The notes under the pieces: model-generated
Told to the model about the DNA's origin: nothing
Database searches by the model: none
Seen by the model: only the letters and a program-made list of their open reading frames with translations
In this document: piece after piece, positions 56,072 through 64,000 of the stretch
Layout: each line of letters opens with the position of its first letter
Numbering within the stretch: position 1 is the stretch's first letter
Translations under genes and position numbers: made by a program
NCBI GenBank assembly: GCA_038211735.1
Contig: JBBQVK010000001.1
Location: 1 to 64,000 of the forward strand
Length of the DNA stretch: 64,000 nt
Source: JBBQVK01 sp038211735
Lineage (GTDB): Bacteria > Patescibacteriota > Gracilibacteria > Absconditabacterales > Absconditicoccaceae
Direction: 5' to 3'

Positions 56072-56707
56072 TTACAATGAAAATTTCCCAACTGAAACTC
56101 TTCTCAAAGATATCAAGATCCCTCAAACAGCCAATTTCTCTCATAATCGATGAGCAATTGATCTTATATAAGTCCCAGAACCAACTTTCAACTCGACTGT
56201 ATAGAGTGGGAACTCATAAGAGAGTGTATGAAAACTTATCAACTCCATAGGGCTATCAATAAAGATAGGTTGCCCTTCCCTAGCATACTCATACAGCTTT
56301 TTCCCTTTTAGTTTTTTTGCGCTGAATGGAGTTAGTGGAAGAAGATGCGTACCGATTATTGACTGGAGTAACTCTTCTAGTAATTTTTGTGGTGGAGCTT
56401 TAACAAGTGTATCATGTATCAATATTCATTCCTCTCATACAGTATACCTAACATGCTCCTTTCGATAATCACTGTCCCGCGTATCAGTCTTCTGAGAAAA
56501 ATCTATTGTAGTAATATATGTCTTGTCCAATCATACTAACTCATCAATTTTTTTTGTATCTTTCCCTATTGCTATGAGTAGTAAGCCAGTTGCTAGAGGG
56601 TCTAGTGTCCCAGCGTGGCCAATTTTTTCGCCAGGATATAATCTTTTGAGTTTTTTGACTACATCAAAACTCGTATATCCGGTAGGTTTATCAACTAGTA
56701 CTAGCAT
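56072..56707 (-). CDS. truB: tRNA pseudouridine-55 synthase TruB
   Basis: 211 residues, shorter than typical (about 290-310): the C-terminal PUA-type region is missing. MLVLVDKPTGYTSFDVVKKL, catalytic D36 in GHAGTLDPLATGLL, YITTIDFSQKTDT, PPQKLLEELL, SGTYIRSIAHRLG and ISLRRVSVG are all present. It forms pseudouridine at U55 in the T loop of tRNAs, including the TTCGAAT loop of the tRNA-Lys here. Confidence 0.9.
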
Positions 56708-56742
56708 AGAATAGAAAGTAAGATGATTGTAAAAGTAATGAA

Positions 56743-56771
56743 TTGTTCAAAAGCGAGATTGCCTGTATGAT
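56743..56771 (+). promoter_or_regulatory. Extended -10 promoter of pheT
   Basis: TTGTTC (56743-56748), 17-nt spacer, TATGAT (56766-56771) preceded by TG. This leaves a leader of about 130 nt before pheT; no attenuator hairpin is obvious in it. Confidence 0.55.
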
Positions 56772-56910
56772 AGCAGAGTAGTGATTAAAAACAATCATAA
56801 AACTTGCTCTATGGAACCAATTGCAATTTCTGCACTCTTTCCTATATACGAAGTAGCTCTTACAAATAGATAAAGACGTTTTTACCGCAATTCAAGCCTC
56901 ATTATCCCCC

Positions 56911-59427
56911 ATGCGTTATTCCAACAATCTCCTCAAACGTTACATTTCATTGGATGTACATCCAGATCAGATAGCAAGCGAACTCACGTTAAAAGTTTGT
57001 GAGGTTGAAGAAATGCATGTAAGAATATTGCCAGATGAAGTAGTAATAGGTAAAATTACTGAGATAAAACCTCATCCAAATGCTGATAAACTTACTGTGT
57101 GCCAGTTGGACTGCGGAAGTAAATGAACCTACCAGATTTGTACCTGAGGAGAGAACGTTATAGTCGATAGTTATGTACCTGTTGCACTACCAGGATGTTT
57201 TTTGCCCGTCATAAATCTCAAGATAGACCCTCGTGAAATGAGAGGAGAAGCTAGCAATGGGATGATCTGTTCAAAACAAGAGTTGGGGATTCCAGAAAAC
57301 CTTGAAGATCACCGAATACGGACACTCCAATATGCGGATAGAACCGACCTTTCTACCGTACCACAACAGCCTGATATGGATGACCTTACTGATAAAGATC
57401 TAGGAATCCCATTGGGAGAAAAATACCCACGATTGCATAATCGGATGGCGGATGTAGAAAACAAAACAATTACTCATAGACCAGACCTCTTCTGACATTT
57501 TGGTTTGAGCGTAGAACTAGATACTTTGTTCCCATGACAAGCAACCTTTTCAAATGGGAAAAGATATATGCAACAAATTATTCAAGGGAATATTTTTGAA
57601 ACTCTTGGAAACGCAACTCCAATCAAAAGAAAAATTGATGTGAAGACTGACCTTGTATTGGCCTATACATTGATCGAACTAAACAATGTCCAGATCAAAA
57701 GAAGTGACTTTCTACTCAGAATGCATTTACATGATTTAGAGTTACAACCGAAAAATAACCGGGTGGATCTTTCCAACCTCTTTATGTACCTCACAGGACA
57801 ACCAGTCCATTTTTTTGACGCTAAGAAAGTTGTGTGAGATATTATTGTGAGACAGGCGAAGAAAGGGGAGGTATTTGTAGATCTTTTGGGGAAAGAACAT
57901 CAGTTGTTGGAAGAGGATATTGTAATAGCAGACGCCGACAAAATCCTAGCATTATGAGGTGTAATTGGTGGAAATAGCTCATGCATCGACGAGACTACAA
58001 CCGATATCCTAGTAGAAATCGCTAATTTCGATCCAGTGACTGTCAGGAAAACTGGGACAAGACTGGCACTGAGAACTGATGCTGAATTAAGGTTTGAGAA
58101 ACAAATTAATCCGCTCTACAGCCTCCACACTTCCACCATGTTCTTGGATGAGTTACAATACTTCGCAAAAAGTTTGTGAACATATACTATTGCATGACTA
58201 AGTCGATGGGCATCTTCTAGTGCATCTACCAAAATTGTCAAAAAAATTCCATTAGATACACTTGTCGTAGAACATCTTCTTTTCGGGTATAACGAAAATG
58301 TTGGAGAGCATAAGATTAGCGATCACACAATTGCAACTATTCTCTTGTCATTGGGCTGTTTAATCAATGAAGAACGAGAAGTAACGATACCTGGACGAAG
58401 AGGTCCTGCAGACCTTACTCAAGAGATTGACCTGGTCGAAGAGATAGCTAGAATTTATGGATTTGAAGCGATCGAGCCACTAGTATACAAAGATCAGAGC
58501 TGTTTTGTGCCTTTTGGTACAGCAATTACATGGAATAGAAAAATTGAGAATTTGCTTGCACACGACTATACATACGATCAAATCGAGACATACCCTTGGA
58601 TAGACCAACGTTGGATAGATATATTTTCTCTTCCTGTGTCAGCATTGTATACTATGGAAAACCCACTCACTCCTGAACAGCGTTATGCCAGAGATACTAT
58701 GCTACGAAGCATGTTCGAGGTAGTTGAGAAAAATGCACCGTTCTTCGATGTGATGAAATTGTTTGATATTGGAAAGACGCGACAACAAGGGCGCGATATC
58801 CCTGAGCAAGAACATATAGGTCTTGCTTATCGACAAAAAAGTTGCGATGATCGATCTCAAGATGGCCTTTTACACACGAAGGGGGTGATCTCTGCAATCC
58901 TACAAACACTTGGGATCAAAGGAAAGCTAGAGTACATAACGACAAATAATGCCTTATATCATCCAAAGCAACAAGCAACTATTGCCCTCAACCAAGAGCA
59001 AATTGGGACTATCCAGACAATACATCCCTATGGCGTACAAAAAACAAAATTATCAGCACAATGAAAATTAGTTCTCGCTGAGATTTCTATTAGCACGTTG
59101 CAACTCATAGCCGCATCTCAAAATAGTTTGTTAGCTCAATCTTATGAAACGCTACAAGATCAAGTTATACGAAGAGATTTAAATTTTGTTGTTGCTCATG
59201 CTACTGAATACTGAACAGTTTCGCACGCAGTACAAAAGATAAAGGAAATAAAAATGGTTGAGCTTTTTGATCTCTATGCAGGAAGTCGTATTCCAGAAGG
59301 GAAAAAGAGTATTGGTTTGCGTGTAAAAATAGTAGGAGATGGAGAGCTACAAACTACACAAATCAATGAAATCATACAACAGGCGGTGAAAACTGTTGAA
59401 GCAGTTGGCGGAGAGTTAAGGAAGTAA
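56911..59427 (+). CDS. pheT: Phenylalanyl-tRNA synthetase beta subunit
   Basis: 838 residues. N-terminal Myf/EMAP-type tRNA-binding domain (VVIGKITEIKPHPNADKLTVCQLDCGS), B3/B4 core (TITHRPDLFGHFGLSVEL, DLSNLFMYLTGQPVHFFD), B5 domain, catalytic-like fold and the C-terminal FDX-ACB domain (QVIRRDLNFVV, FDLYAGSRIPEGKKSIGLRV). It works with PheS to charge tRNA-Phe. pheS is not adjacent, unlike the usual pheST operon. Nine or more TGA codons. Confidence 0.94.
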
Positions 59428-59563
59428 TAGAATATTCTCAACTCATAGAGCACAGAATATTGACAGTGTTATCTTTTGTGTTATGCATAATGGTTTTTTT
59501 GCCTTTCTTTATGGTTTAGAGTATACTTAGGAGTTCAATTAGTATCTAATATTACAGCTATCT

Positions 59564-60478
59564 ATGGCCGTAGCAGAAACAACTAGTTCACCTACACAAC
59601 TTCACCTTTTTGGGAGTGATGGGGCATTCAGCTCGGCATGAATCATTTTTATAAAAGTTTTCATAGCATTAATAGTTGTAGCCGTACTCATAGTCTTTGC
59701 AAAAATCATTGGAAGGATAGTCAGCAATAAGATTAGAACAAAAACAATTGGAGGAGACGAGTATACTGAACAAGTTACCGGACTGGTGAGCAATGTCATT
59801 TTCTATCTGTTTGTACTGATAGCGATACTAATCGGAGTACAAATAATCTGATTTGATTGATGAATTATTATACGAGGTATTTCATTCGGTATCTGATTCG
59901 CCTTTATGGACATGTTTGGGAACATGGCTGCTGGACTTTTCATACTCACCAATAAAGAGTTCAAGCTTAATAACATAATTGAGATCAAAGAAGAAGGGAG
60001 AGTTTATTTTGGTAGGATCGAAGATATCACCATCAGATACACAGTAATCAGATTGCTAAATCGTCGCAAGGTAATAATTCCAAACTTGCATTTGATAACA
60101 AATCCTATAATGACCTTCGATTCAGATGATACCGTCAAGTTATCATTCGAAATGAAGATAGACAGCAATACGCCAATCCCTCGAGGGCTTACTATTATCA
60201 AGGATGCGGTAAACAGCGTATCATTCGTTAAAAACACCGAAAATACGCTCGTCAACATAAAAGATATGAAAGATAATTACCTTATTTTACTAGTCGACTT
60301 CTATTATGATCCACAATCTGGGATGCTCAGGAAAAAAGCTATTGGACAAATCCAGGAGGCAATACTGAAAGCTTGCCATGAGCATTCCATAAGGATTCCA
60401 TATGAACACAAAGTAATTACTATGGATCATAATGATTCAAAATTTATTGATACTGTCATGCAGTTTATACCTAGGTAA
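59564..60478 (+). CDS. MscS-family mechanosensitive channel
   Basis: 304 residues. Three membrane segments (IIFIKVFIALIVVAVLIVF, VSNVIFYLFVLIAILIGVQII and the pore helix region GISFGIGFAFMDMFGNMAAGL), followed by the MscS beta domain (LTNKEFKLNNIIEIKEEGRV, GRIEDITIRYTVIRLLNRRKV, IPNLHLITNPI). It opens on osmotic downshock. In the pore region several Gly are TGA. Confidence 0.9.
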
Positions 60479-60524
60479 TGCTGCCTCTGTAATAGATAAA
60501 TTAATTCATGAATTCTTTCATTTA

Positions 60525-60552
60525 GAAAAATAGATACGCGTTTTGCGTATCT
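60525..60552 (-). terminator. Rho-independent terminator of the 60591 gene
   Basis: On the minus strand AGATACGC / GCGTATCT with a 5-nt loop followed by ATTTTTC, 39 nt past the stop codon of the gene at 60591. Confidence 0.7.
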
Positions 60553-60590
60553 ACTTCACGTATTGTCCTGCTCTATAGAGAATAACAATT

Positions 60591-61316
60591 TTACAGATTG
60601 AAATACGAACGATAATATCGTTGTGTTTTAAGCTTCAGGTCGTTTGAAACTATTACGTCTAGATCATCTAACATCTTACTGAAATGTTTCTGAGTTTTTT
60701 CATCTGTATAAGTATCTGTTTTCATAGATATTTCATAAATCTTGTTTCCCAAAAGGCGTGGGAGTCTCCATTCTTCTAGCGTGATAGAAGTAAATTCTTT
60801 ATAATCTGTGTCAAACGTATAAGCATTTGATTCAATAGGAATGCCGAATTTGAGTTGTTTTACATTAAGTTTTGGTGCTAACTTTCTAAGAAACTTCTTC
60901 TGAAATGTAGTAAGAAAATCGGCAGGAGTTTTGAAGAATGAGAAAGCAGGATCTACATTTGAAAAACGATATTTAATCGAAAGCCCCCATTGAGTTTTCT
61001 CGCTAGTAGCTCAATCGCCATCAATTTTTAGGATATGTCCATCAAGATTAGCGAACTCTTTCCTAATTTTTTTGATATCATAGAGAAAACTCTTTCTGAT
61101 TTTTATCACGGATTCTAGGACTTTGTTGTTCCAACGGAACCTAATAAGAATTTTGTTTGAGTGATATACATCAAGATTTTGAGTGTCTGCAAAATAAACT
61201 ATTCTTTGGTTTAACAAATAGTTCATTTCTTTTCCGGCTTTACTAAGGCGAATGAGTACTTCCTCAAAAGTCTTTCAACTAATCCTCGCTTTAAGCTCTG
61301 CTGGGTAGCCAATCAT
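60591..61316 (-). CDS. Cytoplasmic protein, possibly CYTH-like
   Basis: 241 residues from ATG 61316 (the frame is open to 61390). No signal peptide. Repeated strands with Lys/Arg and acidic residues (KILIRFRWNNKVLESVIKIR, WGLSIKYRF, IYEISMKTDTYT) are reminiscent of CYTH-type phosphohydrolases, but the diagnostic ExExK is not seen. One TGA (residue 102). Unassigned. Confidence 0.55.
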
Positions 61317-61564
61317 AGATCTGACTAGTGGATAAAGTGAAATGCCCTGTCTTAGAGTATATCCGGCTAACGCATTATTTGCAAATTCTTACTCTCGATT
61401 TATAGTGAAATCATATACCATAAAATAAGGTACGTTACGATGGTTTGTATGAGTGTCGCTAGAGAAGGGTATATTTACAAGAAACTAGGCCCCTACTCAC
61501 ATAATATTGCTATTTCTAAGCTATTATATATACTATTACTAGCTTTGTTTCCTCCTTAGATTCT

Positions 61565-61870
61565 ATGAGAGTTTTTGGTCTAGTATTTATCATCGTTTGA
61601 TTTGCTATATTCGGCGGTATTCTTGCAGGAAAACTTGACAATGACCTAGAAAAAATGGACAATAGTGTCGCTCACAGTAGCGACTGTAGCAAATTTACCG
61701 AGTTTGAATGCATTGCAAGAAGCGGATGTTCTCCCGTCTATGACGAAAACACCAACCGCGCATTAGCACAATGACTGCCTACCCATACACAAGGGAAAGG
61801 ATTAAATAAGGTGACTATTGGAGGAATTTTTCTTACGTGTGAACCAGATATTATTACTACGAACTCCTAG
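61565..61870 (+). CDS. Small Cys-rich secreted or membrane protein
   Basis: 101 residues. N-terminal hydrophobic segment (FGLVFIIVGFAIFGGILAG, a TGA Gly inside) then a short outer domain with four Cys (SSDCSKFTEFECIARSGCSP, FLTCEPD). The C-x6-C-x5-C spacing suggests a disulfide-bonded fold. Ends 16 nt before the SufD-like gene. No family recognised. Confidence 0.6.
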
Positions 61871-61886
61871 ATTTGATTAATAGAAG

Positions 61887-62555
61887 ATGCTCACGATATA
61901 TCATAATCAATATACATCCCTTTCGATAAACGATCAAGAGTCTTTGCAGGTAATTGATATTTTTTCAACTTGAAAGGGAAGTAGAAAAATCGAATTGGGC
62001 GAAGGAAGTAGGCTCAACTACTTGTTTATAGCTACTCAAACATGTGAGGTTACTTTAGATTTCCAGACTATGTCCTCTGGAGCAAAGGCGACGATCTGCG
62101 GACTATGCCTAGCGACGACATGAAGCGAGATCACGATAAAAGTAAATGCTTATTTACGTCATGATAGTTCTGAAGCGAATATTCACCTCGTGTCGTTTAT
62201 AGGAGAATGAGGGAAATGCGTCTTGGATGGAGGAGTGATCTTGGAGAAAAATATTACACAAGGAATAGGTCATCTCTTAGAAGAAAATATTCTGCTGGGG
62301 AAAGACCTACAGATAAAAACCTTGCCAATGCTCGATGTTCGTTCGAGCGATGTTCAGGCGACGCATGGCGCAACCATCCAACGTCTCGATTCTGAAAAAC
62401 TCTTCTATCTAACCTCAAAGTGAATTCCCTTATCTGAAAGCAAGAAATTGATGATTTGAAGCTATTTTGACAGGCTCTTCGAGATATTTACGCAGAATGC
62501 AGAAGCAACAGAAATTAAAGAGAAATATCTTATGCATTTATTGAAAACCCTCTAA
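61887..62555 (+). CDS. SufD/SufB-like Fe-S assembly scaffold protein
   Basis: 222 residues, much shorter than SufB or SufD (about 400-480). The SufBD core C-terminal motif is clear: LPMLDVRSSDVQATHGATIQ, RLDSEKLFYLTSKG and PLSESKKLMIGSYF. The upstream beta-helix-like strands are present but short. SufC and SufB are not adjacent. It may be a minimal scaffold, a single-subunit SUF variant, or a degenerate paralogue. Confidence 0.75.
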
Positions 62556-62573
62556 CTTTTATTTAACGTAGAA

Positions 62574-63566
62574 ATGGAAGAGCTTCTTTATCAAGGCAGC
62601 TGAGAAAGAATTGATAGTCGACTTACGACACAATTTTCCTATAGCAGAAATTTCTTTCAACATATTATCAGCTCATGACGCTTACAAGTAAAATCTTCAC
62701 AACGCGACTGGTTTGTCCCCAAAAAATCTTACTCGTTACAGCAGTGAGATCTCGTTCGTGTTGAAAACTTAGAAAGATTTCTGGATGGATGAATACTAGA
62801 CGAGTGTCCAAGCCTGGAAATTAGCACTGATAGACAACTTACCACTCAAGGCGATGTATACAAATCGCTACACCCTGCATTTTTAATAATTCTCCAAGAA
62901 ACAATAGACTATTTAGTTATTTACAAGCCAAAAGGAGTCTTATCTCATCCGAGCAGTATCCGAGATGTGAATCAGCCAAGTGTGGTAGGTGGGCTCTACC
63001 ATTACTTCCAACAAGCAGGCCTTCCGTCGATGGGGTCATTTATTAGGGCTGGATTAATACATAGACTTGATAAAGACACTGATGGATTGATGATAATTGC
63101 AAAAAGCGAAACATGATTAACTCATTTCAAACGTCTTTTCCAACAAAAATCTGCAAGTGAAACTATTGCAGAAAAAGAAGCGGTCCTATTAAAAAAATTC
63201 TATCGCGCAACGTGCAGACTTACGCTTCTTGGAGAGTCATTCTGGGAAACGATAGTAAAAAACCTTCCGCGATATATTGATGAATTAGTCGTCGCCAAAC
63301 TACCTCATGCCAAAGAGCCAAAGAGATGAATTACTAAAATCCTAGCGATTGAAAGTTCTTTGCAAAATGATGCATGTGTCGAAGTTGACGTAGAAATTCT
63401 CACCTGAAGAACGCATCAGATCAGATATCACCTAAGCAATCATGGATTACCCATCGTAGGTGACTATTTATATGGAGTAGGTGATGAGGAAGAGTCTATG
63501 CAACTAACTGCATGGAAGCTAGTTTTCGAAGATCTAGAGTGAATCATGCAAACTATTGAAATATAG
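62574..63566 (+). CDS. RluA-family pseudouridine synthase
   Basis: 330 residues. S4-like N-terminal domain (QFSYSRNFFQHIISSGRLQV), then the catalytic core with GLIHRLDKDTDGLMIIAKS, whose Asp is catalytic, LVIYKPKGVLSHPSS, and the C-terminal GRTHQIRYHLSNHGLPIVGD. This is the RluC/RluD type of large-subunit rRNA enzyme; which site it modifies cannot be told. About nine TGA codons. Confidence 0.92.
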
Positions 63567-63655
63567 TCTTTTTTATACGCATGGAAAGAATAACCATTCT
63601 AAAACATAGAAAACAACTTTTCATCTACACAAAGAGCTCTTAAGCAATTTCTCAC

Positions 63656-64000
63656 TTATCTTTTCGCTCTAAAATTTCTCACCTCTTTATCCATCATTTT
63701 TTTCGTATCTTTTTCTTTGAGTGCTTGCTTCTTTTCTATTTTCTTTTTGCGTTTTGCTACAGCTATAGTTAATTTAAATTTATGGTTTTTTGCTTCTCGA
63801 AGAAGCGTAGGGATTATTACAAGAGAGCTCTTTTGGGTTTTTGATCGTAACTTTGCCAGTTGTTGTTTTGTCAAAAGTAATTTTCTTCTTGCTTTCGGTT
63901 GATAGTTTGGAAGGGTAGCTGGAGATGCTTTTTTGTACAATGGGATGTCCATATTTACTATTCGTGCTTCTGAACCACTAATTGTAACGATAGAGTCCTG
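63656..64000 (-). CDS. smpB: SsrA-binding protein SmpB (N-terminus outside window)
   Basis: 115 residues of the C-terminal portion; the frame continues past the window end. SmpB carries tmRNA to stalled ribosomes. Family marks: RKLLLTKQQLAKL, LVIIPTLLREAK..KFKLTIAV and the basic C-terminal helix KRKKKIEKKQALKEKD. The preceding residues ITISGSEARIVNMDIPLY match the loop between its two beta segments. Convergent with the pseudouridine synthase. Confidence 0.9.
   Translation of the reverse strand, partial: QDSIVTISGSEARIVNMDIPLYKKASPATLPNYQPKARRKLLLTKQQLAKLRSKTQKSSLVIIPTLLREAKNHKFKLTIAVAKRKKKIEKKQALKEKDTKKMMDKEVRNFRAKR

Noticed and set aside
56800..56890. 20-residue leader peptide upstream of pheT
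   Set aside because: Only one Phe codon and no attenuator hairpins, so a Phe attenuation leader is not supported.

Overview
The window reads as a chromosomal segment of a Candidate Phyla Radiation (Patescibacteria) bacterium of the Absconditabacteria (SR1) / Gracilibacteria type. The main evidence is the genetic code. Nearly every gene is interrupted by in-frame TGA triplets that fall on invariant glycines: the P-loops of the UvrD and PilT homologues, the NDGS motif of a family 2 glycosyltransferase, the GxxGxxG motif of HldD, the SAM motif of an FkbM methyltransferase and the Gly-rich N domain of Obg. Every gene I could close ends in TAA or TAG, never TGA. I therefore translated TGA as glycine (NCBI code 25), which turns strings of short open frames into full-length proteins. 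DNA is AT-rich, genes are tightly packed and several overlap. Assignment to SR1 rather than Gracilibacteria cannot be made from this window.

Layout. 1-15.6 kb holds housekeeping and surface genes: a secreted vWA protein, a transketolase-C-like protein, a Holliday-junction-resolvase-like endonuclease, serS, lgt, a CcdA/DsbD-like membrane protein, ruvB, an HrcA-like regulator, a NUDIX hydrolase, a UPF0173-type metallo-hydrolase and cysS. 15.7-36.3 kb is a large glycan locus made of two convergent gene runs that meet at about 26.12 kb. The plus-strand run carries glycosyltransferases (GT2, GT-C, GT9-like, GT4), a GtrA-like protein, gmd and three methyltransferases. The minus-strand run starts with a complete-looking ADP-heptose module (gmhA, rfaE2, rfaE1, hldD; gmhB not seen) and continues with GT9 enzymes, a Wzx-type flippase, FkbM and other methyltransferases and a GT47-like enzyme. 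The likely output is a heptose-containing, methylated surface glycan exported by the flippase.

36.4-48 kb carries a UvrD/PcrA helicase, yidC, a solitary atpD, rpmE, ndk, a full-length Rel (p)ppGpp synthetase/hydrolase, a zinc-ribbon membrane protein and a DUF4012-type protein. 48.0-48.6 kb is an RNA region: two broken 5' tRNA halves in tandem, an intact tRNA-Lys(CTT), and a separate promoter-hairpins-terminator unit that looks like a small RNA gene. 48.6-64 kb has pilT, murD, murI, rlmH, obg, a DivIC-like protein, truB, pheT, an MscS channel, a SufD-like protein, an RluA-family pseudouridine synthase and smpB (cut by the window end).

Points that stand out: an in-frame TAG inside an otherwise intact FkbM methyltransferase gene, the tandem tRNA half-gene array, the unassigned structured RNA at 48.4-48.55 kb, a long GC-rich hairpin at 8.3 kb, low-complexity insertions inside SerRS, CysRS and UvrD, and several solitary subunits (atpD, sufD, pheT) separated from their usual partners.
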